Part shown: one piece after another, positions 11,822 through 22,015 of the stretch
Numbering within the stretch: position 1 is the stretch's first letter
Layout: each line of letters opens with the position of its first letter
Origin: Ifrita kowaldi
Lineage: Eukaryota > Chordata > Aves > Passeriformes > Cinclosomatidae
Reading direction: 5' to 3'
DNA length: 64,000 bases
NCBI GenBank assembly: GCA_013398055.1
Contig: VZRS01007540.1
Coordinates: 57,151 to 121,150 of the forward strand
The notes under the pieces: generated by a model
Seen by the model: the letters and a program-made list of their open reading frames with translations, nothing else
Databases searched by the model: none
Told to the model about the DNA's origin: nothing
Position numbers and translations under genes: made by a program

Positions 11822-13312
11822 CTACAAAATTGTGAGAGAAAGATTTAAAATCATTCAACAGTGATGGCAAATATTTTGGGTATTATTGTTTAACCTTGTC
11901 AGGCGCAGTGTGCACTGCCTGATTGGACAGCAGGTCCAACACCTAAGCAATTCCCTCTCTCTGCATGGCAACATTTGCATGTTTTCCTTTCCAACTCCGT
12001 GTGCAAGGATACACCTTTGCCTTTTGTTATGTATTAAATGCAGATGTATATATTCAGAATATAAGTTTTGTTATGAAGCATTCTGGTGGTGGAGTCCCCA
12101 TCCCTGGAGGTGTCCAAGGAAGGCCTGGAGGTGGCACTCAGTGCTCTGGGCTGGGGACAAGGTGGGCATCGGGCACAGCTGGGACTCGATGTGTCAGCCC
12201 TACAATGCCTGTAGCATCTCATATTTCCCTCTAGGAATTCCCTCTGGAAATGAAAACTTAGTTTGGTCTGAAGTCCAACAGGGAAAAAGGGAAGGCTGCA
12301 ACAGCAACACCAAAGCCAAAGTGATGGGCTGCAAGCACTGAGTGACCCTGTCTCTTTTACAGCCAACAAGGCAATCAGGTTACATTCCTTACACATTTAA
12401 ATAATCTGTGCAGCTCACACACAGCCATTAACTGGTCCTCAGGACTTTCATAAATCATCAGTATATTTCTAGGAAGATTCTTGTGGTTGGAAGGCCAGAT
12501 TAGATAAAACACTCCTTGGGCAAAAATCAGTGTAATACTTCCCAGGCAGTCAGTGCAGGAGTTAATGAGACCTATTCATGCACAGTCTTGTTTAGTTGTA
12601 ACAAAAACCAGAATAATGATTTAAAATCCATGTGATAAAAACTGGCTCAGAGTCTTCTGAGCTAAGAATATCCTCTAAATCTCTTTTATTTCCTCCTTCT
12701 AACCTTTTGCTGTTAACAAAAGCCATGACTGACTCAGGACCTTTGTAGTGCTCTCCAGCTACCTGTCCAAAATACAGCTGAATTTGCAATAAGGGGTTAG
12801 GTCCCACCCCATGGATTTGCTGCTTTGAAAACACAGAAGGCCCCCGTTTTGCTAAACCAATACTCTCCAAACCCATAAACTTCTACTTTCTCCTCAGTTT
12901 CCCATCAGGCTGAGAATCCCTCCAATATTCCTGTTGTGTTTCAGGAGCCAGATTCTAATGGGTTTCTGTAGGCTGTAATCCAGTCCCTTTTTTTTTGGCT
13001 CATGCACATTTTCCAGTTGTTGGTACTTTAGCTGCTGGGGTCTTTTGACATCTCTACCTTCCACCTTTGCACCCAAACTGTAGGTAGATTTTTTTTTAAT
13101 AGCCATTTTCATTCTGCAAGGCTGTCACTGCCTTCAAACATTCCATTCATCCCAAATCCAGCTGCAGAGCCAACCCCGTACACATCTGGAGTTTCAGTGC
13201 TCTCCAGCTGCAGGGGTCTGAAGCAGACTGTGCAGTCTGGCTGGTGGGTGAGAGCTGCCCTCCTCATCATGTTCAGCAAACCCAGGCAGAATGCAAACCA
13301 AAGGACACCCAC
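11822..13312 (-). other. ERG intron between the 57-bp and 48-bp exons (1491 bp)
   Basis: This is a GT-AG intron containing one CR1 fragment (12085-12197). The rest is single-copy, with nothing else recognised. Confidence 0.85.
12085..12197 (+). mobile_element. CR1 LINE fragment (GGAAGGCCTGGAGGTGGC type)
   Basis: CCCCATCCCTGGAGGTGTCC, GGAAGGCCTGGAGGTGGCAC and GACAAGGTGGGCATCGGGCA define a CR1 subtype also seen at 38011-38178 and 55525-55862. The 3' tail is degraded here. Confidence 0.85.
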
Positions 13313-13369
13313 CTAACTGAGGACGCTGGTCTTCTGTTTTGGGAACTGTTGAGGATGACGGCTGAGTAG
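13313..13369 (-). CDS. ERG: ERG coding exon, 57 bp (central linker)
   Basis: The exon starts after the acceptor TCAG with CT, completing an Ala codon. It reads TQPSSSTVPKTEDQRPQL and ends one base into the next codon before the donor GTGGGT. It is 57 bp, phase 1-1. The Ser-rich stretch followed by VPKTEDQRPQL is an ERG signature and carries a lysine in a sumoylation-like context (PKTED). It encodes disordered linker between the PNT and ETS domains. Confidence 0.96.
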   Translation of the reverse strand, partial: LLSRHPQQFPKQKTSVLS

Positions 13370-13704
13370 CTGAAAAATGGAAAACAAACCCCCATGTAGT
13401 TATTTTTCCAGGTAGGAAGTTGCTCACCAAACCTATGAGAGATCCCTAGGCCTGGAACTCCTGCTGCTCTCTGCTCCAGGATAGACACAATGGGATTTAA
13501 AGCTCATAAAAAGCTTTTTAAGGCTCTGTGGTGATGGACTCGATGAAGTTGGAGTTTAAGGAGGGATGTGGCTGCCCAGTGACACCTCCCAGAATTGCCC
13601 ATACAATTGGCTTTCCAAAAATGCACAGATAAAACCCCTCCAGAGCTCCTGTAATTCCCTTTGGAGTCTAATCCACGTTTCCCCAGCTGTGCAGATGCTT
13701 TTAC
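13370..13704 (-). other. ERG intron between the 69-bp and 57-bp exons (335 bp)
   Basis: This is the shortest intron of the gene, GT-AG. No feature was recognised in it. Confidence 0.88.
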
Positions 13705-13773
13705 CTTTTGACTGAGGGCTGGGGTGAGTGTGACTCGTCCACGCTGATCTTCTGGCTTGCTCATAAGGCAAAT
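13705..13773 (-). CDS. ERG: ERG coding exon, 69 bp (central linker)
   Basis: The exon starts after the acceptor CCCAG, with AT completing an Asp codon. It reads LPYEQARRSAWTSHTHPSPQ then SK, and ends one base into the next codon before the donor GTAAAA. It is 69 bp, phase 1-1. It belongs to the proline/serine-rich region between the PNT and ETS domains. It differs from mammalian ERG at several positions (for example EQARR where mammals have EPPRR), consistent with a weakly constrained linker. Confidence 0.96.
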
Positions 13774-15067
13774 CTGGGAAGGAAAAGGACATTTATTCAT
13801 GCAGATATGGCATCAAGTGGTTATGTCCAGAAAAAGTAGGTTCAGAGGGGACTCAGGATTTGGAAAATTACTGAAATAGGAAGGGAATTCTTTGTTAAAA
13901 CCTCCCAAATTCAGCATCTAGCAGTATTTCCTTTTAAGAAGACAGGCTTCAGTTGATTTATTCCTTTCTGCTTCTTGGGACAAGCTCCTTAAATTTACAC
14001 ATCTAACTTTTCATTTCCCTTTCTTTCATTTACTCGTTACTTCTATTTTATTTCACTGCTTTAGCATATAAAAAAAAATGAAAAAAACGAAACCATAAAA
14101 GCTTTCTCCATAAAGCAAATGTAGTAAATTCAAATGTTTGGTTTACCCTTAGAAATCTTTGGCAGTTTCCTGTGCTTTTCCACAGCTGACTTTAACACAT
14201 TAGCTAAAATTACTGCCAAAATCAGAGACTTATGGAACTTCCAAGATCTCAGGAAGGTAGCAGTGCCCACCTGGTGGAACTAAGTCGCTGCAGATGTCTC
14301 GACTCTCAACACTCCTTGTGCTTTATTTCAGAATTCATGTTTGGAAATGAGACCAGTTAGAAAGCAAAGAAACAGCCCCAGACTGGCTCTGTGCAAGGCA
14401 GGTCTGCCCCTTTCCAAGCGCTGGGAGAAGCAGCATTGCATGGAAATGAAGTGTAAAGTGTGAAATGCACAACCAAATTGCCTTTAAATTATTTGGTCTG
14501 TTTGGCACTGCCAGCACTTCCACCTCCCAGAATCCTACACTTCTAAACCTTTGCTTTTGCTGAGATTTGCAACTGATCTTTGAACTGCATTTTCATAATG
14601 AGTAACCTTGTATCCCTGATTTCTTGAGAACTATTCCACAGCCTCAGAGAAAATAAATAATGTGAATTGTGCAGGTGCTCATCTCTGAGCAGAGCACTGG
14701 TGTACAGCTGAAGCATTGTGTCCTGCAGATGTCCTGCCCAGGCTGAGATCAACACTGCTGTTTAATACTTAGAGACTTTACCATCGGGCAAAAAAATTCC
14801 AGAATTACGCTGGTCATAATTCCAGTGGGTTCTGGGTTCTGTCTGTACAGAGGGGGCTCAGCTGTGGGAGGCTTGCATGTCTCTTGTAAAGTCCTGCCTT
14901 GCCTGGCCAGCTCCCTACCTCCACGGCAGGCTCTCCACCTCCTCTCCAGACTCCCTTGCCAGGTAGATTCTGGTGACATAAAGAACTTATTTTTCCCTCC
15001 AGTTTTTCCATTCCCTGCCCAGAAAGGTGCTGTCCCAACCACAACTCCACCCACAATCTCATCTCCA

Positions 15068-15128
15068 TTCTTCTTTCTCCTTTCTCCTTCCTTTCTCCTT
15101 TCTCCCTTCTCCTCTCTCCCTTTCTCCT
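15068..15128 (+). repeat. Pure pyrimidine tract (61 bases)
   Basis: There are sixty-one uninterrupted C/T bases made of repeated TTTCTCC-like units. It lies within an ERG intron; the transcribed (minus) strand is purine-rich. Confidence 0.95.
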
Positions 15129-17187
15129 ATTTTTGGATCTCCAAATTACCAGACACCTGTGCCCTGAGAGGACTGGGAGATGCTGGGTGTGCTTGCACTT
15201 GGTGGCACTTGAAACACATTTGGTACAAATTCAGTACAGTGAGAAAGATGTTTTGCCTTTTAACTCAACACATCACAAGGCGATCTTTTGACTACGCCCT
15301 CTCCATGAAAAGAAAAATCCAGTTCTCAGCTTTTCTCGAAATAGAGCAAAGTTCCAGCTTCATTCTTAGCTCAGCATCGTGCCTGGATAACCACACTGTT
15401 ATTCCAGATAAGTAGATCTGTTCTTGCCCATGAGATATCAGCACAACATGTCCTTATCTTGGACAGATGGCTGATGGGAATGCTCCTGTTTGGAGAGACA
15501 AACCCCAACCTGGTGTCCCTGAGCTCCTGAGAGCCTCACTCTCTTACTGTCACTGAAACCTCATGTTCTGTTGTAAAGGTGACTGGAGAAACCTCCCTTT
15601 GTCACTGCAAGCCCTGCTCATTTCCCATTTTCTATTGTAGTGCCTTAACAATGGCAGTGCTTAATTACTCTCTCCAGAACTGCACCCCAGGATTTGGCTG
15701 GTTCCCACTGAACATTATTTATTTCCCCACCCCCCTCCTCATTTTTGACCTTTTTCATGTCATCAAGTGATTGTCCCCAGGGTCTGCTTTTGCTCTCACA
15801 TGAACAGTGCTTTGTTATGGGAAAGCTTCTCTGCAGTGTGGTTGAAATGTGACATTTAACTCAAAGGAAAGTCACAGGATAAGCCAACAAAACAGTTTAC
15901 TGAAAGAAAACTGAATTTCTGCAAAACCTCCTTTTTTTTCTGAATAAAAATTCTGACTTTGAAGACGTCCATCAACTTTCAATTGTAAAAGATAAAACAA
16001 AACAATGCTTCCAAAATCACTATAGTTTTTGTAGAAAATGTTTAGCTCTGCACAGAACAGAGAAACCCTAAAACCAAACTGCAATTCCACAAGTAATTGT
16101 GTGAATACAGAAAGATGTTGACACAAAGCGTTTTGTTTTAGAAGTGTCATTTTAAATGTGAGTTAGATAAAAATACTGAAATGAAGGAGCTCCCCATGTC
16201 TGATATGTGCTTTAGGACCTTTTCCTCTAGAGAAAATTAACATTTTATTTCTCCATCACACGTAGGATGAAACAAATACTGAAATCATAGACCTTGTTAG
16301 GGAACAAAAAAATCCCAGTTTTCATTCAAGTCCTGTGGAAAATAGACTCATTCCAGCCTTTGCCTAAAATCCTCTCAACTGGCCTAGCTTTTCTTGCAGG
16401 ACACCAGGACCCTCTGGCCTTATGTTACATGTTCACTTCTGCTGGGAATTACTGAGAGTTTGGGGCCTCTGGATTTCTGTTTGGCAATTGTTTCTATAGT
16501 TCTGCTTTGTTTTCTCATCCCTGTTTGTGCTGACACTCCCCAGTGCCACTGAGAGCTCCTGGGTGCCACAGTCTGCTTTAATGCTTCATGAAAATACTTA
16601 ATTTATTTGGAATATCCCTTCTTCTTAAACTGACACTAAGCAGGTGCTCTGTGACACTCTTTAATTTGATAATTATATCACGTTCCCTCAACCCCAGACC
16701 GTGATTTGAACAATTTCAAACCTCTGTATCTCCCAACATGCTCCAAAGATTTTTCCATATTCCCGTGGCTTTCCCAGGCGTTTCTAAGCACCTCCAAATT
16801 CGGCAAAGAGCCTTTTTGATAACGGATGATTGACACAGCCTTCCATGCAAGGCCACACTGCTGGTGTATTTAATGGCACAGCCACATTTCCCATGTGACA
16901 CTCCACCGTGGTTCTTCATTTGTTCACATTCTCCACTCTGGCCCACGAGCAGAGCAGTGGCTGTCACTGTGCCATAAATAAAGATGACTGTGTTAAGTTG
17001 TTCTTTCATGAGTGAAGGGGGCTCATTTGGAAACAGTAAGATATGCAAATAACTTGTGCCTTGTGCTGAGTTCCTCAACTTGTATTTTCAGCTGTTAACA
17101 TGTTGCCAAGTGGTTTCTCCCTAATGACCTTCCCGGGTACCTGGACAGGAATCCCTTAGAGGCTCTCTGAGTTTTAGTAACAACGAA

Positions 17188-17570
17188 ATCACAGAATGGG
17201 TTGGGTTGGAAGGGACCATAAGGATCATCTTGTTCCACACCCCTGCCATGGGCAGGGACACCTCCCACTGTCCCAGGCTGCTCCAAGCCCCAGTGTCCAA
17301 CCTGGCCTTGGGCACTGCCAGGGATCCAGGGGCAGCCACAGCTGCTCTGGGCACCCTGTGCCAGGGCCTGCCCACCCTCCCAGGGAACAATTCCTTCCCA
17401 GTATCCCATCCAGCCCTGCCCTCTGGCACTGGGAAGCCATTCCCTGTGCCCTGGCCCTCCAGCCCTTGGAAATTGTCTCTCTCCAGGTTTCCTGCAGCTC
17501 CTTCAGGCCCTGCAAGGCCACAATGAGGTCACCCCAAAGCTTCTCTTCCCCAGGCTGAACAATCCCAACT
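17188..17570 (-). mobile_element. CR1 LINE fragment
   Basis: The plus strand starts with ATCACAGAATGGGTTGGGTT, the reverse complement of the CR1 3' end. It then runs through the GGATCCAGGGGCAGCCACAG block to CAGGCTGAACAATCCCAACT. The 3' end is intact and the 5' end truncated. Confidence 0.95.
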
Positions 17571-18482
17571 TAACTTAAGATGTCCATTCTTGGTGATGGG
17601 CTAATTAACCAGTTCTTGATTTGTTTCTTATGATAGGTTGAATTAAATTCTATTGTAAAAAGTTGTGGGGCATTCTGGTGAATGCCTTATGAAAGCCAAA
17701 TTGTACACATTGGATCTGCAGTTCCCTTTTTAGCCACTAATATAAACAAACAAATCTAGCAGAGTTTGATTTCCAAGGATCCAAACAGGTTGAATTTGTT
17801 GATGTAATGGCCTGGTAGTTGTTTCCTTATCTCTCTTTTCTAATTACCACTTAACAAATCTACAGACATGCATTTAGACGTGTATAAGTGTATATAAAAT
17901 AGTTATCTGTGTGTACCCTCCTGGATTCTACCCTAGAACACAGATAAAATAATTGCTATTCAAAATCCCTCTTTTTAATGTGAGAATGTATCTTTGGACT
18001 AGAGCTCAGCCAACTCCAGTGCATGTCCCTTCAGAACACTTGGATTTATGCCTCTGGCTCACTAATGGATTTCCTTTAAATTTAGTATTTTGCTGTAACT
18101 CTTCCTGATGTCCCTTAGTACTCTGCACTCATTATTGGAAAAGCAAATGTCCAGATTAGGCATTTTTCCAGCATTTTTTGTGGGGAAGGGTGATAAAATG
18201 AAAATCTTTGGCTTCATAGCCATGTCCTCACCTTCTTTAATTATTGCCACTAGCCTTTCACAAATCACCACATCCACAACATTTTCACAGGCTTCAAAAT
18301 TTTGAGCACTAAGAACTTCCTTATGTTTTGACTTTACTTAGTTAAGACTCCTAAACTCACGATCAGATTGTTGTGGGTTTTGCTTGCCTCAAACATAAAT
18401 AAAATGTAGATAGCAGGAGAAGCATGTATCCTGCATTTTTAAAGTAGTTTTCCACAACAGAGTTCAAATAAAAGGGAATTTT

Positions 18483-18592
18483 AGCCCCATTTTACAAACA
18501 GAGAGCTGAAGGGCATTGACAGGTGACCGTGCTTGGACAGTGCAACAGAACCAGCGAACAGAGCTCAGGTTTCTGATTCTCTGGTGCTTTAA
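18483..18592 (+). mobile_element. Probable ancient MIR SINE
   Basis: The order CCCCATTTTACA, then AGCTGAAGGGCATTGACAGG, GACCGTGCTTGGACAGTG, CAGAGCTCAGGTTTCTGATT and CTCTGGTGCTTT resembles the 3' half of the amniote MIR SINE (core to tail). It is old and diverged; recognition is by eye only. Confidence 0.45.
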
Positions 18593-18840
18593 AAAGTTGA
18601 TACATTTGCTTCAAAGACAGAGATTTGTGGAAGAAATGGACTCATTAAACTGCTCTATTTAATTATTTCACTCTACACAATTACATGGACACACATACAT
18701 GTGATAGAAGTATATAATGTGTGTGTTCTAAATACAGCCTCTTATTTATGAAAAGGGAGTTGAAGGAGGAAAAGAACGAGGTATTTCAAGAGATGAAATG
18801 AGTAAGATCACAGCACACAAAACGTGGTCATTGTTCATAC

Positions 18841-18912
18841 CTGGCCTGGTTGTAATTCTTTGTGTTGCTTCTGGATAAACTGATGTGTTTGGAAAAATAA
18901 AAGTGGCACCTC
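18841..18912 (-). CDS. ERG: ERG coding exon, 72 bp (alternative 24-residue cassette)
   Basis: The exon starts after the acceptor TTCAG with GA, completing a Gly codon. It reads GGATFIFPNTSVYPEATQ and then RITTRP, ending one base into the next codon before the donor GTATGA. It is 72 bp, phase 1-1. This is the second alternative cassette of ERG between the PNT and ETS domains; its inclusion is known to vary between tissues and in ERG-driven cancers. The peptide is ERG-specific, differing from the mammalian form mainly at one position (T for A in GGATF). Confidence 0.97.
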
Positions 18913-20826
18913 CTGAAGAGAAAGAAGAGGACATAACACCTAAAGATTCATTTCCACAGTCCCTAAATCCACCAACATTTTCCCTCCTGCAGTGTGAATG
19001 AATGAAGACTCGGAATAACTAATTTCTGCCTTAGGACTGTTCTATATAAAGTTCATTCTAATAATCTTTACATCTATGTAAATCCATTCAAATTACTGGA
19101 TAAAAGTCTGTGCAAAATTTGTTTTAAGAAAGGAGTCTTGTCAAGTTCAGGAAATCCCTTCTACCTCAACCACCTTCACCTGGGCAGGTGGCTTTGTATC
19201 CTCTGAAATAAACCCTCTTTGCCTTCATTACTGCATTCCCAGAGAGGTTCATGTTTTCAACAGAGACTTTTGGGTCAGACCCTCAGAAATCTCATTAATC
19301 TTCCTCAGAGCGAAAAAATGAAAAATATTGAGCTTGATGTAGGAAATGGAATCTCCCTTTTCTCAGGCATTGAAATTGCTGTGACTTCACCAATGGACTT
19401 CTAATGACCCTCTCCAGGAACATGAAAAAGGTCAATTACTGCTGATTTCAAGAACTTTTTTTCTAAGTCTTTTGTGGTCCACTGAAAATTGAAACAACTA
19501 ATTTTCTGTATGCTGGTGATCAGCACGATATTATTCACACTCCCCAAAGACAGACAACCTCATTTTGGTGAAATGAATTTCAGAATATCATTGTCAGTGC
19601 ACACATAGAGAAAAAGATAACACACAGAACTGCTGAACAACACTTGGATATCTACAAGTGGAAACTGCTCGGCAAATTAGAATATCAAAAGCCAGAGATG
19701 GAAAAGACCATCAAGTCCATCTATTTTTACAAAGGACTTAAATCTTATTCCAAACCACATCAAAGTAAATAGGAAAATTTTTTGTTGCCTTTGGTGGGGT
19801 TCGCAGCAGGCCTACAGCCCACAGAGGACTTTGTTTGCCAATATGACCAGTGGCAAACCTCTAATCTCAGGGAAAAATCTTCTAATCCCATGAATTTTGC
19901 TATGAAACTCACTCAGAGTGAAAAATGAAATAAAATATGAAAGAAGCATTGCAATCCAAGTTTTGTTTTCTTTTTTCTTTTGCATTATCCTTTGTATTAT
20001 CTTTTTCCTTTCTCATAGAGAATTGTTATTTCTGGTCACTGTAGGTAACTAATACCCTCAGGCATGATCATGCAATATTCCAAACGTCTTTTGTAGGGAT
20101 ATAAACCACATTAGTTGTACAGTTCCATGCCATCCTCTGTTGCACAACTGTTAGAGCAAGTTAAAATAGATTCTGAATTATTTTCATCAATATTTTAAGT
20201 TGCATCCTGAAAGACAGATGAGGCATGTGTCATTCTCCTACCTACACTCAACACTTTCCTGGGCCAAATTAACAGAAGGGGGAATAGCCACAAAAACCAT
20301 TTTACATTCAGATCACACTCAGTGGTGATTACAACATCAGACTTAGTGGAATTTCCAGCTCAAGTCCCACACAGCCAGAAAATGAGATGAGCTAACTGCC
20401 TAAAGAGCAATTTTATTGATTTACACAATATTTACTGCATGGGAGGGAAGACATCCCCATTCCTGAAGCACTTTTGAGCTCCAAGAAGCTTCTAGGGATC
20501 CACGGAGTAGATCCGACAGTAGAATGAGACAGAAGGACCAAAAAATCCTCAGGTGAAAGGCCCCAGACCTGCAGTTTTATGCTGTGTGAGGGACCCCATT
20601 CTCTTGCAGGACAAAAGAAACTTTTGCACCATTTTTGCACCACCTGGCCCTGCGTGATCTCACCTTCTCTCTGTGTGTCGGTGCAGAAAACACACAGACA
20701 GCAGGGAGGGGATTCTCTCATCTCCCTCCTGATTTACCACTTCCATTTTTTAGCAAGCAGCCCATGAGAAGGAATCCTGTGCTTTTAGAAGATGACCTAC
20801 AGCAGTGGGAGCAGTGCCAGCATTAC
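18913..20826 (-). other. ERG intron between the 81-bp and 72-bp exons (1914 bp)
   Basis: This is a GT-AG intron of AT-rich single-copy sequence. No CR1 fragment or coding potential was recognised. Confidence 0.85.
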
Positions 20827-20907
20827 CTGTGTTTCTAGCATGCATTAACCGTGGAGAGTTTTGTAAGGCCTTATCAACATCATCTGAAGTCAAATGTGGA
20901 AGAGGAG
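20827..20907 (-). CDS. ERG: ERG coding exon, 81 bp (alternative 27-residue cassette)
   Basis: This short exon is found by translating the minus strand after the acceptor TTTGTAG. It reads PLPHLTSDDVDKALQNSP and then RLMHARNT, ending one base into the next codon before the donor GTAATG. The first two bases complete the Thr codon split from the PNT exon. It is exactly 81 bp, phase 1-1. In vertebrate ERG this exon is an alternative cassette; in chicken, the cartilage isoform called C-1-1 lacks a 27-residue segment upstream of the ETS domain, which fits this exon. It is too short to stand out as an open frame, so evidence rests on peptide match plus both splice sites. Confidence 0.96.
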
Positions 20908-21811
20908 CTACAAAACAAAACAAAAAGCAACACCAAAATGTAAAAAAAATCGTGAATTATCTTTTTAAACCATATTTTCCCCTGACAGGATTGCCTGAAT
21001 GTGAGTCTATCTAAACAGCCTGCAGTTTGGAGGGAGGTGCGTGGGCTACAGGGTAAATCAGGGCATTCATTTATCTGATATCATAATTTATTATTATGAA
21101 TGCACAAAATTTCTGGCTGGTTACTGACAGTGTGCGTGTGGAGGAGACTGCACCGCACTGGTGTTGCAATGCTTGGTGGTTTTTTTCTCTAAAAACCATG
21201 TTTGTTTTAACTTCTTTAAACTGAGGCAAATTTTCCTGATGCTTAGGTGAAAGCCCTCAAGCCAGGTAATCCCTAGTCCCTTTTTTCCCATTGAAATTCT
21301 AGCCATGCACTACAGTTAATTTGCATTTGGACTTCGGGGACTGTTCCTTTTTTTTCCACGAATTTACAGAATTTTTTTTATTCAATTCAGTTAAATCTTC
21401 CCGATCCTATCCAGAGTACAGCAAACTGCTGCCAGTCCTTAGAATCATGCCTGGAATTCACTTTATAAATCAATGTTTGCACTCTCGTTTAGTTAAAATG
21501 GAAAGAAATGAGTATGTGACCAGAAAAAACATTAGCACTGAACCCCATGTGATTTTTCTTCCTGCTGAACATGGTGAGCTTCAACTTGATTTTTCTCTGA
21601 GATGGATACATAGAAAAGAGTCCCTAATTCTTCTCTTTGATAAACATGAGTGAAATTAATGGGAATCTTTCCATCAAACTCATTAGGATTTGGGCTGGGC
21701 TCCCTATTATGTTCTCAGGAACAGCAACACTTGCAACAGACATTTGAAAACCCAGCTATTCACAGCAATAAATTTAGGATTGACTGCAGACACGACGGAG
21801 GACTGGCTTAC
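20908..21811 (-). other. ERG intron between the 204-bp and 81-bp exons (904 bp)
   Basis: This is a short GT-AG intron of single-copy AT-rich sequence. It includes a T-rich stretch near 21349-21380 and a weak inverted repeat (gcattcat at 21063, atgaatgc at 21097). Nothing else was recognised. Confidence 0.85.
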
Positions 21812-22015
21812 TCTCTCTGAGGTAGTGTAGGTGTGACAGGAGGATGTCTGCATTGTAGCTGGGGGTGAGCCTCTGGAAGTCATCCTTGGTCATTTTGCAG
21901 AGCTCCTTGCCGTCGATGTTCTGGAAGAGCAGGATGTCCACGTCCGGCAGCCCGTACTCCTTCACCGCCCACTCCAGCCACTGGCGCACGTGGTCTGTGC
22001 TCCACAGTGTGGGGT
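21812..22015 (-). CDS. ERG: ERG coding exon, 204 bp (Pointed/SAM domain)
   Basis: The exon starts after a CCCAG acceptor. Its first two bases complete the Asp codon of the motif [16 protein letters not shown]. It ends at HLHYLRE plus one base, before the donor GTAAGC. It carries almost the whole Pointed (PNT/SAM) domain. Visible elements are the core helix [14 protein letters not shown], the segment [15 protein letters not shown], and the final helix [14 protein letters not shown]. This domain mediates protein-protein contacts in ETS factors. The exon is 204 bp and phase 1 to phase 1, so it could be skipped in frame with loss of the PNT domain. The peptide is almost identical to other vertebrate ERG proteins. 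Confidence 0.98.

Larger units (their letters stand above)
13774..18840 (-). other. ERG intron between the 72-bp and 69-bp exons (5067 bp)
   Basis: This is a GT-AG intron. It holds one CR1 fragment (17188-17570), a probable ancient MIR SINE (18483-18592) and a 61-base pure pyrimidine tract (15068-15128). The remaining sequence is AT-rich and single-copy, with no coding exon recognised. Confidence 0.85.

Noticed and set aside
13500..13600. Short CR1-like string GGACTCGATGAAGTT near 13540
   Set aside because: Only about 15 bases resemble the CR1 3' end and no flanking CR1 sequence follows, so it is likely chance.
21063..21104. Weak inverted repeat (GCATTCAT/ATGAATGC) as a microRNA hairpin
   Set aside because: The arms are only eight bases with an AT-rich 26-base loop, which is insufficient for a pre-miRNA call.
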